A stretch of DNA of 8,193 bases, taken from NCBI GenBank assembly GCA_029938505.1, contig JAOZUV010000075.1, forward strand, positions 1 to 8,193. Direction: 5' to 3'. Each line of letters begins with the position of its first letter. Within the stretch, counting starts at the first letter, position 1. Below, piece by piece: positions 1 to 6,552 of this stretch. This stretch comes from Bacteroidales bacterium. Its GTDB lineage: Bacteria > Bacteroidota > Bacteroidia > Bacteroidales > GCA-2711565. The notes beneath the pieces were generated by a model that did not search any database, was not told the DNA's origin, and worked only from the letters and a program-made list of their open reading frames with translations. A program made the translations under genes and the position numbers.

Positions 1-70
1 CAATTATAACAGGTTTATCTGATTTTAATACAATTTCTTCAAAATTAGCGTCTGTGATTTCTAATGCCAT
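1..70 (-). CDS. trxA: Thioredoxin TrxA, N-terminal fragment (cut by window edge)
   Basis: Only the first 23 codons are in the window, starting at the ATG whose complement lies at 68-70. They read MALEITDANFEEIVLKSDKP followed by V-I-I, the typical beginning of a bacterial thioredoxin just before the D-F-W-A-x-W-C-G-P-C active site, which would lie beyond position 1. Thioredoxin is a small cytoplasmic disulfide reductase that keeps protein thiols reduced and supplies electrons to enzymes such as ribonucleotide reductase. It follows dnaE on the same strand after a 134-nt gap, an order I know from other Bacteroidota. A candidate promoter of its own lies at 117-151. The catalytic cysteines are not visible, so the identity rests on the N-terminus and the gene order. 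Confidence 0.82.
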   Translation of the reverse strand, partial: MALEITDANFEEIVLKSDKPVII

Positions 71-116
71 GATTCTATATTTTTAATTGATTATTTATTA
101 GTGATAATTCTGATTG

Positions 117-151
117 CAAATTTACTATAATTTTATTTACGAAAGTCCCAA
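117..151 (-). promoter_or_regulatory. Candidate Bacteroidota-type promoter of trxA
   Basis: Read on the minus strand, positions 124-117 spell TAAATTTG, an exact match to the Bacteroidota -7 element TAnnTTTG. A TTG at 151-149 could be the -33 element, 24 nt upstream, slightly longer than the usual 17-23 nt. The start of transcription would fall near 110, leaving a leader of about 40 nt before the ATG at 70. This would allow trxA to be expressed independently of dnaE. AT-rich DNA gives such matches by chance, so this is tentative. Confidence 0.4.
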
Positions 152-202
152 TTTTGATATTAATAAAAATTTAACTCAAGGCACTCTAAATACTTTAGTC
201 AC

Positions 203-3200
203 TTATCTCAACTTATACTTAATACCTGATATTTTCTCTATCGCTTTCACTAAAGTTTTTGGGTCGATTTGTGATTTACGAGACTTAAGCTCAACACTCT
301 GCTTCTCTACTGGGTCACTCAATTTCACTCTAAAAGGAATCTTTCCTGGATGTTGTTTAATCAATTCGAAAACCTCATTAACTTTTTCCTCATTCAATTC
401 TTGTGTATTAATAATGATAGTCATTTCGCGAGTATTTTTTTCGATAGTCTCTGCCAACAAGCTCATAAAATTGATCTTAGTTTCAAGCATATCTTCCGAG
501 TTAAATCTGCTTTGCACTTTAGCTTTTATCAACACAAAATTTCCTTCCACTAAAAAGTGGCGCATTTTCAAATAATTTTCTGAAAATATGGCCAATTGTA
601 TAGTATCATTAAAATCCTCAATAGTAAAAGATCCAAAAGGTTTATTTGATTTAGTTGTTCGATGAGTAACCGAGGTAATCATCCCCGCAAAAGTGATATT
701 TTTGTTTTTATAGGCTTTTTGATTGGTACTTAACTCTCCAATATTAATATCACAAAAATTTTCCATTTCAATGCGATAATCATCCAACGGGTGACCAGAC
801 ATATAAAAACCAGTCACTGTTTTCTCATTTTTTAGCTGCTCAATCTTAGTCCAATTCGGACAAATTGGCAATTCGATAGTAGGCATTTCAATTTCGTCCA
901 TTCCACCAAAGAGTGAAACCTGAGAAGTGTTTTGGCGTTCCTGAATATTATTACCGTGTTTTATTATTTTTTCAAGAAAAATAGTATCCTCCGAGTTTTC
1001 ACGATAAAAATATTGTGCCCGATGTGAATTTTCAAACGAATCAAAAGCACCTGACATAGCCAAGGCTTCAAAACAACGTTTGTTTACCGATCGTAAATTC
1101 ACCCGTGTAACCATATCCACGATATCCTTAAATGAACCATTTTTAGTGCGTTCTTCCAAAAGAGCCTCAACAGCAGCCTCTCCTACTCCTTTAATAGCAG
1201 CCATTCCGAAACGAATTTCGCCATTTTTATTCACGGTGAATTTTAAGGAACTCTCATTCACATCTGGTCCTAAAACCGGAATCCCACGACGCTTACTTTC
1301 ATCAACAAAAAAGGTAATTTTTTTGATATCAGAAAGATTATGAGTTAGCACAGAAGCCATATATTCGGCTGGATAATGTGCCTTCAGATAGGCCGTTTGG
1401 TAGGCTATGAGGGAGTATGCAGCAGAGTGAGATCGGTTAAAACCATATTCAGCAAAACGCTCCATAATCTGAAAAGTTTCAACGGCAACCTCTTTTTCAA
1501 CTCCTTTTTCTAAGGCACCCTCAACAAAAACAACCTTTTGTTTTTCCATCTCAGCACGTTGTTTCTTGCCCATCGCACGACGCAAAATATCAGCACCACC
1601 AAGTGTATAACCGCCCATAATTTGGGCTGTCTGCATAATTTGCTCTTGATATACCATAATCCCATTGGTTGGTTTCAAAATCTCTTCCAACCAAGGATGA
1701 GGATAGTCCACCTTTTCCCGCCCATGTTTACGATTAATATACACAGGAATGTAACTCATCGGTCCTGGACGATAGAGCGCATTCATAGCAATTAAATCCT
1801 CAATATTAGTAGGCTTTAAATCCTTTAAATAATTACGCATCCCATCCGACTCAAACTGGAATGTCCCAATGGTGTCTCCTCGTTGATAAAGCTCATATGT
1901 TTTTTCATCCTCCAAAGGAATGGTATCAATATCAATTTCTACACCATGTCTTTCTTTAATATTTATGATGGCATCTTTAATAATGGACAAAGTTTTCAAA
2001 CCTAAGAAATCCATCTTTAGCATCCCTACTGATTCAACTAATTTACCCTCATATTGGGTAACCATTAAATTCGAATCTTTAGCAACACTCAGAGGAACAT
2101 GTTCAATCAAATCATCAGGACCAATAATAACACCACAAGCATGGGTACCAGTATGTCGTGCTGATCCTTCAAGGGTTTGTGCAAATCTCAAAGTTTTCTG
2201 AGTTAACTCATCTCCTTTCGTTTTTAAATCATTTAATTCTTTTTCTTCTTTAAAAGCCTGAGCTAATGTAATCCCTGGTCTTTCAGGAACCATTTTAGCT
2301 AATCTATCAGCCTCATGCAATGGAAGCTTTAATACTCGAGCAACATCCCTAATAGCCGATTTCGCAGCCATTGTACCAAATGTGATGATCTGAGCAACAT
2401 GACTAGCGCCATACTTTTCAACCACATAATCCAGCACCTTTTCACGCCCCTCATCATCAAAATCAATATCAATATCAGGCATTGAAATACGCTCCGGGTT
2501 TAAGAATCTCTCAAACAGCAGATTGTATTTTATAGGATCAATATTGGTAATTCCAGTACAAAATGCTACTGCTGAACCAGCAGCTGAACCCCGTCCGGGA
2601 CCAACCAAAACTCCTAATTTTCGAGCTTCAGCAATAAAGTCTTGTACAATTAAGAAATATCCTGGAAAACCCATATCCCGAATCACTTTCAATTCAAAAT
2701 CCAAACGATCTTTGATCTCTTTCGTCAAAGTGGGATAAACTCTTTCTGCACCTTCGTAAGTCAAATGACGTAAATAATCATCTTCAGATTTAAAACTAGC
2801 AGGTAAGGGAAAGCGAGGTAAGATTACATCCTTCCTAGTAATTTCATATTCCTCAATTTTGTCAACGATTTCACGCGTATTCGCTAATGCTTCAGGATAA
2901 TCGGCAAACAATTCAGCCATTTCACCCGGCGTTTTCAAATACTCCTGACCTGTATAATGCATGCCCGATACATCATCCAAATCCTTACCTGTATTTAAGC
3001 AAATCAAAATATGGTGAGCATCGTAATCTTCTTTGTTTACAAAATGCACATCATTGGTTGCAATAACTTTACGATTGTATTTTTCAGCAAGTGCTAGAAT
3101 ACTTTCATTAACTAATTTTTGCTCAGGATGACCATGATCTTGCAATTCCATATAATAATCATCGCCAAAAATATCAATGTGTTCCTGCAAAACTTTCTCA

Positions 3201-3664
3201 GCTTCGGCTTCCCCTTTTTTACAGATTGCTTTTGGTAGCTCACCACCCAAACAGGCAGAAGAAGCAATCAATCCACCTGAATATTTTCGTAAAACTTCTT
3301 TATCAACTCTGGGTGTATAATAAAAACCATCAATGTAACCAGTGGAAACAATTTTTGAAAGATTTTTATAACCTTCTAGATTTTTAGCTAGTAAAATTAA
3401 ATGATAAGCACTTCTTAATCCTTTGCCTTGTTTATCAAAACGACTACCTTCTGATAAATACACCTCACATCCAATAATAGGTTTTATGCCTGCTTTTTTA
3501 GCTTCAGAGAAAAATTTTAACACTCCAAACATATTCCCATGATCGGTAATAGCTAGGGCATCCATCCCATGCTCTTTTACCTTAGTCATCAAGCCGGATA
3601 TTTTAGCCGCCCCATCAAGGATAGAGTATTGTGTATGTACATGTAAATGAGTAAAATCGGGCAT
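203..3664 (-). CDS. dnaE: DNA polymerase III subunit alpha (replicative C-family polymerase)
   Basis: This is the catalytic subunit of the replicase, which extends DNA at the replication fork with the beta clamp. Numbering from the ATG at 3664 (1153 aa), the protein starts with a PHP domain (HLHVH at 6-10, TDHG near 40-43). The C-family polymerase core follows, with GPGRGSAAGS near 355-364, acidic residues D399 and D401 in PDIDIDF, and D552 in KMDFLG, equivalent to E. coli D401, D403 and D555. After these come the FNRSHS motif near 742-747, a helix-hairpin-helix region near 823-830, a clamp-binding peptide QVSLF at 915-919, and an OB-fold region near 990-1030. The length is close to that of E. 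coli DnaE (1160 aa). Unlike in E. coli, the PHP metal ligands appear complete. An in-frame TTG three codons upstream (3673) would give 1156 aa. I prefer the ATG because homologues typically begin with MPDF or similar. No Shine-Dalgarno sequence decides between them. trxA follows on the same strand. Confidence 0.97.
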   Translation of the reverse strand: MPDFTHLHVHTQYSILDGAAKISGLMTKVKEHGMDALAITDHGNMFGVLKFFSEAKKAGIKPIIGCEVYLSEGSRFDKQGKGLRSAYHLILLAKNLEGYKNLSKIVSTGYIDGFYYTPRVDKEVLRKYSGGLIASSACLGGELPKAICKKGEAEAEKVLQEHIDIFGDDYYMELQDHGHPEQKLVNESILALAEKYNRKVIATNDVHFVNKEDYDAHHILICLNTGKDLDDVSGMHYTGQEYLKTPGEMAELFADYPEALANTREIVDKIEEYEITRKDVILPRFPLPASFKSEDDYLRHLTYEGAERVYPTLTKEIKDRLDFELKVIRDMGFPGYFLIVQDFIAEARKLGVLVGPGRGSAAGSAVAFCTGITNIDPIKYNLLFERFLNPERISMPDIDIDFDDEGREKVLDYVVEKYGASHVAQIITFGTMAAKSAIRDVARVLKLPLHEADRLAKMVPERPGITLAQAFKEEKELNDLKTKGDELTQKTLRFAQTLEGSARHTGTHACGVIIGPDDLIEHVPLSVAKDSNLMVTQYEGKLVESVGMLKMDFLGLKTLSIIKDAIINIKERHGVEIDIDTIPLEDEKTYELYQRGDTIGTFQFESDGMRNYLKDLKPTNIEDLIAMNALYRPGPMSYIPVYINRKHGREKVDYPHPWLEEILKPTNGIMVYQEQIMQTAQIMGGYTLGGADILRRAMGKKQRAEMEKQKVVFVEGALEKGVEKEVAVETFQIMERFAEYGFNRSHSAAYSLIAYQTAYLKAHYPAEYMASVLTHNLSDIKKITFFVDESKRRGIPVLGPDVNESSLKFTVNKNGEIRFGMAAIKGVGEAAVEALLEERTKNGSFKDIVDMVTRVNLRSVNKRCFEALAMSGAFDSFENSHRAQYFYRENSEDTIFLEKIIKHGNNIQERQNTSQVSLFGGMDEIEMPTIELPICPNWTKIEQLKNEKTVTGFYMSGHPLDDYRIEMENFCDINIGELSTNQKAYKNKNITFAGMITSVTHRTTKSNKPFGSFTIEDFNDTIQLAIFSENYLKMRHFLVEGNFVLIKAKVQSRFNSEDMLETKINFMSLLAETIEKNTREMTIIINTQELNEEKVNEVFELIKQHPGKIPFRVKLSDPVEKQSVELKSRKSQIDPKTLVKAIEKISGIKYKLR

Positions 3665-3697
3665 ATCGTTCAAGTAGTCTTATCAATGTTATTAACC

Positions 3698-3714
3698 TAC
3701 AATTTCGAATTGTA
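3698..3714. repeat. 17-bp inverted repeat in the dnaE upstream region
   Basis: TACAATT at 3698-3704 and AATTGTA at 3708-3714 are perfect reverse complements around a 3-nt centre. The site lies 34-50 bp upstream of the dnaE ATG, where an operator or promoter element would be placed. It is too short and AT-rich to act as a terminator. No regulator can be named from the sequence. Confidence 0.45.
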
Positions 3715-3717
3715 AAA

Positions 3718-3739
3718 ATACTATAAATGGGGGTAGTAT
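3718..3739. repeat. Second inverted repeat in the divergent intergenic region
   Basis: ATACTA at 3718-3723 and TAGTAT at 3734-3739 are perfect reverse complements separated by 10 nt that end in a run of five Gs, unusual in this AT-rich spacer. It sits four bases from the preceding inverted repeat, between divergent genes. The half-site spacing is compatible with a dimeric regulator on adjacent helical faces, but chance is a real alternative for 6-bp arms. Confidence 0.3.
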
Positions 3740-3770
3740 CTGACTATGTTAATAAATTATGAAAACAATC

Positions 3771-3807
3771 TTTTGATAATATTCGAAATCAAAATTTTAT
3801 ACTTTTG
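3771..3807 (+). promoter_or_regulatory. Candidate promoter of the 125-aa gene
   Basis: TACTTTTG at 3800-3807 matches the -7 consensus TAnnTTTG exactly. TTTTG at 3771-3775 is a possible -33 element, 24 nt upstream of the -7 box. The start of transcription would be near 3814, leaving a leader under 10 nt before the ATG at 3822, so translation would begin almost at the 5' end. Confidence 0.45.
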
Positions 3808-3821
3808 CAAAAAACAAAATT

Positions 3822-4199
3822 ATGAGCAAAAAATTAATCATCGACATATACAAAGCATTTGCTGATCAACTCAAAGTTGAATACAGCAATCCATTGGTTT
3901 ACGAAAACTTACAGAAAGTCATTCCATTTTTGAATGATATCGACACAAATATTGAAGTAAATATTGCAGAATATGAATCTGCTATTAAAGCTTTTTCATA
4001 CATGGAAAAAGAAATGGAAATGCGCATTAAATTTCCAGATATTTGGGAAATGCAACTCCAGGAAGCTAGGCATAACATAGCTCACACAAAATTTCAGCTC
4101 ATAGAATTAGGAATAAAACACAATGCAGATATCGCACAAATATTTAAAAATCACGATAACAAAACCTTAAGTCTGGATGATTTTTTAGAAATCATTTAA
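3822..4199 (+). CDS. Uncharacterised small helical protein, 125 aa
   Basis: I do not recognise this family. The protein has no signal peptide, no membrane segment and no cysteine. The sequence alternates hydrophobic and charged residues in a way that suggests mostly alpha helices: an N-terminal helix at about 3-20, NPLVYENLQKVIPFL at about 23-37, a long Glu/Met/Lys-rich middle helix near 49-70 (YMEKEMEMRIKF), and a helix from about 76 to 109. The C-terminus is acidic (LSLDDFLEII). There is a single tryptophan at 75. It is probably cytoplasmic. The ATG at 3822 follows an A-rich stretch and a good -7 element, which supports this start. It stands alone, divergent from dnaE and 93 nt upstream of rpsP, with no terminator seen between it and rpsP. 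It is likely a real gene because the frame fills the space between two conserved loci and has a promoter-like sequence. The function is unknown. Confidence 0.75.
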   Translation: MSKKLIIDIYKAFADQLKVEYSNPLVYENLQKVIPFLNDIDTNIEVNIAEYESAIKAFSYMEKEMEMRIKFPDIWEMQLQEARHNIAHTKFQLIELGIKHNADIAQIFKNHDNKTLSLDDFLEII

Positions 4200-4207
4200 A
4201 CTTATTT

Positions 4208-4247
4208 TATATTTGCTTTTAATATTCATAAAATTATCGGATATTTG
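4208..4247 (+). promoter_or_regulatory. Candidate rpsP promoter region
   Basis: Two -7-like boxes occur here. TATATTTG at 4208-4215 matches TAnnTTTG exactly but has no upstream TTG at a sensible distance. GATATTTG at 4240-4247 has one mismatch but has a TTTG at 4212-4215, 24 nt upstream. The second arrangement would give a leader of about 40 nt before the rpsP ATG. Which box is used cannot be decided from the sequence. Confidence 0.38.
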
Positions 4248-4292
4248 CAGCCGTTTTAAAAAATCATTTATTTATTTATTAATTAGACAATT

Positions 4293-5087
4293 ATGCCAGC
4301 AAAAATCAGATTAACACGTCATGGTAAAAAAGGAAAACCTTTTTATCATATCGTTGTTGCGGATGGTCGTGCACCTCGGGATGGTAGATTTATTGAGAAG
4401 ATTGGCACTTACAATCCGATCACAAAGCCAGCCGATATCATTTTAGATATTGACAAAGCCTTGGATTGGTTGAACAAAGGCGCGCAACCTACAGACACTG
4501 TTAGAGCAATTTTATCGTTCAAAGGTGTTATGTACAAAAACCACTTATTAAAAGGGGTTAAAAAAGGAGCCTTAACAGAAGAACAAGCCGAAATTAAATT
4601 CCAAGCATGGCTGAAAGAAAAAGAAGCCAAGATTGCAGGAAAAATTTCAGAAACTGAGAACGAAGCTAAAGCAGATAAGAAAAGTCGCTTTGAAGCTGAG
4701 GTTAAAGTTAAAGAAGCAAAAGCAGCTGAAGTTGCTAAGAAAAGAGCTGCAGAAGCAGGAATCGAAGAAGAAGTTGTAACTAAAGAAGCAGCTGCTGCTA
4801 CTGAAGAAACTCCTAAAGAAGAAGTTGAAACTCCTGTTGAAGAAATTAAAGCTGAAGAACCAAAAGCAGAAGAAGCTCCTGTTAAAGAGGCTCATAAAGC
4901 TGAGGAAGCTCCAGTTGTTGAAGAAAAAAAGAAAGTAGAAGTAAAAGCAGAAGAAGCTCCTAAAGTTGAGGAAGCTCCAGTTGTTGAAGAAGAAAAGAAA
5001 GAAGAAGTAAAAGCAGAAAAAACTCCTAAAGCTGAAGAGCCTAAAAAAGAAAAAGCTGCTAAGAAAGAAGAGAAAAAAGAAGATTAA
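4293..5087 (+). CDS. rpsP: Small ribosomal subunit protein bS16 with long acidic/basic C-terminal tail
   Basis: bS16 binds 16S rRNA early in 30S assembly. Residues 1 to about 85 are a normal bS16 domain: [20 protein letters not shown], then [22 protein letters not shown], and the [13 protein letters not shown] segment. The family core is about 80-90 aa, whereas this protein is 264 aa. Residues about 86-115 ([19 protein letters not shown]) resemble the first part of the extension seen in other Bacteroidota bS16 proteins. From about 116 to the end the chain is almost only Ala, Glu, Lys, Val and Pro and is predicted to be disordered or a charged single helix. A near-identical 22-residue unit occurs twice at 204-225 and 226-247. 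The start has the A/T-rich context of neighbouring genes. A strong terminator follows the stop, and rimM begins 98 nt downstream. The core assignment is secure; the role of the tail is unknown. Confidence 0.97.
   Translation: MPAKIRLTRHGKKGKPFYHIVVADGRAPRDGRFIEKIGTYNPITKPADIILDIDKALDWLNKGAQPTDTVRAILSFKGVMYKNHLLKGVKKGALTEEQAEIKFQAWLKEKEAKIAGKISETENEAKADKKSRFEAEVKVKEAKAAEVAKKRAAEAGIEEEVVTKEAAAATEETPKEEVETPVEEIKAEEPKAEEAPVKEAHKAEEAPVVEEKKKVEVKAEEAPKVEEAPVVEEEKKEEVKAEKTPKAEEPKKEKAAKKEEKKED
4902..5033 (+). repeat. Tandem 66-bp repeat (2 copies) inside rpsP
   Basis: Unit one is 4902-4967 and unit two is 4968-5033. They are in frame, 22 codons each, and identical at 61 of 66 positions by direct comparison. 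The protein unit begins EEAPVVEE and ends with a Pro-Lys-Val or Pro-Lys-Ala. All five base differences change the amino acid (K to E, V to E, E to K, A to T, V to A). A decayed related stretch precedes it at residues about 183-203. The pattern fits a recent slippage or unequal-exchange duplication. Confidence 0.9.
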
Positions 5088-5108
5088 TTCTTCATACAAA
5101 AAAAGTGG

Positions 5109-5141
5109 AAAGAGGGTGTCCCAAAGACAGCCTCTTTTTTT
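5109..5141 (+). terminator. Intrinsic terminator after rpsP
   Basis: The arms 5112-5120 (GAGGGTGTC) and 5126-5134 (GACAGCCTC) pair at eight of nine positions with one G-G mismatch. They enclose a 5-nt loop (CCAAA) and are followed by seven Ts (5135-5141). AAA at 5109-5111 can extend the stem with the first Ts. This is a textbook rho-independent terminator 22 nt after the rpsP stop. It separates rpsP from rimM transcription at least partly. Confidence 0.92.
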
Positions 5142-5155
5142 ATGATCATTTTTTA

Positions 5156-5163
5156 TAAGTTTG
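5156..5163 (+). promoter_or_regulatory. Candidate rimM promoter -7 element
   Basis: TAAGTTTG is an exact match to TAnnTTTG just downstream of the rpsP terminator and 22 nt before the rimM ATG at 5186. No TTG is found at the expected upstream distance, because that place is taken by the terminator. A weaker box, AAGATTTG at 5168-5175, also exists. An independent rimM promoter would make sense after such a strong terminator. Confidence 0.35.
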
Positions 5164-5185
5164 TATAAAGATTTGAAAAACAATT

Positions 5186-5713
5186 ATGGAACATTCAGAT
5201 TATTTTTATCTAGGATATATTAGTAAATCTATCGGCACCAAAGGTGATGTTTCTTTTATGCTGGAAACTGATCAGCCTGATGCTTACGCAAAGCTTTCAA
5301 TGATATTTATTGATATTAAAGGAAGTTTAATCCCCTATCAAGTCGAGAAAATAAGTATTAAAGGAAACAAAGCCCAAGTCCATTTACAGGATATTGACAG
5401 TACTGAAAAATCTGGATTATTAACAGGATGTCAATTGTATCTACCCATGAGTTTTTTACCAAAGTTAAAAGGCAATAGTTTTTATTTTCATGAAGTTATT
5501 GGGTTTACTGTTGAAGATAAATCTTTCGGAATCTTAGGTGAAATAAAAGAAATTAGTGATCATGGACCTCAAGCCATTTTTCAGATAGATCACAAAGGAA
5601 CAGAGGTTTTAATACCCATAACCGATGATTTCGTAAAGAAGGTGGATCGAAAAAAGAAGATAATTTTAGTTGAATCTCCTGAAGGACTAATAGATTTGTA
5701 TTTACAAGTCTAA
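5186..5713 (+). CDS. rimM: Ribosome maturation factor RimM
   Basis: RimM helps mature the 30S head, acting with 16S rRNA processing and binding uS19. The 175-aa length is normal for the family. The N-terminal RimM barrel covers about 6-88, with the typical opening YLGYISKSIGTKGDV (8-22) and a GCQLYLP segment near 81-87. The C-terminal PRC-barrel domain covers about 97-175, with FYFHEVIGF (99-107), LGEIKEI, VLIPI (141-145), FVKKVD and the closing ESPEGLIDLY (163-172). The order rpsP-rimM is conserved across bacteria, but here a terminator lies between them, and trmD and rplS do not follow. The ATG sits in the context ACAATTATG, the same as at rpsP. A 137-nt gap without an obvious terminator separates it from trmN6. 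Confidence 0.95.
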   Translation: MEHSDYFYLGYISKSIGTKGDVSFMLETDQPDAYAKLSMIFIDIKGSLIPYQVEKISIKGNKAQVHLQDIDSTEKSGLLTGCQLYLPMSFLPKLKGNSFYFHEVIGFTVEDKSFGILGEIKEISDHGPQAIFQIDHKGTEVLIPITDDFVKKVDRKKKIILVESPEGLIDLYLQV

Positions 5714-5850
5714 TTGCTAGATTGTGAAAAATACGTAAAACATAACAGACAATCAATAGTCATACAACGGTAATTCGATAGACATTCAGTTGCAATACAA
5801 TTGTTTTATTAAACATAAATACCATAACACTTAAATTAGCACATTAAACA

Positions 5851-6552
5851 ATGGCCTTTCAATTCAAGCAATTTAGTGTTGAAGATAATAAGTCCACCAT
5901 GAAAGTGGGGACAGATGCTGTATTACTTGGTGCATGGACAAAAATTCAAAATACTAAAACCATTCTTGAAATTGGCACGGGATCGGGAGTTATTTCTATC
6001 ATGCTTGCTCAACGATCAGAGGTTAAAATTGAGGCTATAGACATTGATAAAAGCTCAGTCAATCAGGCTTCTGATAACTTTAAAATTTCGCCATGGAATA
6101 AACATTTAGCGGCTAAACATTTTTCCTTAAAAGAATTTATAATAGAAAGTAAAAATCAATACGACCTAATAGTCAGTAATCCTCCCTTTTTCATTGATTC
6201 ACTAAAGTCACCCAACAAAAACAAAACACGCTCAAAACATACCGACGAATTGAGTTATTCTGATTTAATTCAAGGATTAATTCATTTTTTATCTCCGCAA
6301 GGAAGGGCATGCCTTATACTACCTTTCACCGAGAGTAAATCATTCATTAATCTTGCTCGCCTGGAAAATATTTATCTTAACAAACAATTACTAATCAAGC
6401 CAAAAAAAAGCAAACAAGCGAATCGCATTTTAATGGAATTTAGTTTTAGTAAAACCACGCTTGAAAAAGATGAGATTTATCTACGCAAGGCTGATAATAG
6501 TTTTTCAGATAAGTACAAAAATATGAGCAAGGATTACTATTTAAATTTGTAG
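5851..6552 (+). CDS. trmN6: tRNA1(Val) adenine(37)-N6-methyltransferase, TrmN6/YfiC type
   Basis: The E. coli member of this family (YfiC/TrmN6) uses S-adenosylmethionine to methylate N6 of A37 next to the anticodon of tRNA1(Val). The 233-aa protein shows the family N-terminus FQFKQFSVED followed by MKVGTDAVLLGAW (17-29), which closely parallels the E. coli FTFKQF...MKVGTDGILLGAW. Then come the SAM-binding motif LEIGTGSGVISIMLAQR (39-55), an acidic loop AIDID (62-66), and the catalytic NPPF motif within IVSNPPFF (107-114), the N6-adenine methyltransferase signature. The late RILMEFSF (192-199) and the C-terminal Y-L-x-L also match. It is cytoplasmic. A weak -7-like box (TAAATTAG, 5832-5839) precedes it. 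The exact tRNA substrate in this organism is inferred from the family. Confidence 0.9.
   Translation: MAFQFKQFSVEDNKSTMKVGTDAVLLGAWTKIQNTKTILEIGTGSGVISIMLAQRSEVKIEAIDIDKSSVNQASDNFKISPWNKHLAAKHFSLKEFIIESKNQYDLIVSNPPFFIDSLKSPNKNKTRSKHTDELSYSDLIQGLIHFLSPQGRACLILPFTESKSFINLARLENIYLNKQLLIKPKKSKQANRILMEFSFSKTTLEKDEIYLRKADNSFSDKYKNMSKDYYLNL

Noticed and set aside
114..575. Plus-strand open frame of 153 codons over the trxA-dnaE gap and the dnaE 3' end
   Set aside because: Most of it is antisense to conserved DnaE sequence, and it shows no family features. It is a shadow frame.
1080..2738. Several plus-strand open frames of 71-93 codons inside dnaE
   Set aside because: All lie antisense to strongly conserved polymerase motifs and resemble no protein. 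dnaE explains the region fully.
4647..5183. Long minus-strand open frame opposite rpsP (178 codons)
   Set aside because: It is the complement of the Glu/Lys/Ala-rich repeat tail, giving an unnatural Phe/Ser-rich protein, and it overlaps the terminator. It is a by-product of the biased codons of rpsP.
5720..5754. Possible terminator after rimM (GATTGT / ACAATC)
   Set aside because: The arms are only 6 bp, the loop is 23 nt, and no T-tract follows, so it does not qualify.
5553..5756. Minus-strand open frame over the rimM 3' end
   Set aside because: It overlaps the conserved PRC-barrel coding sequence of rimM and has no supporting signal.
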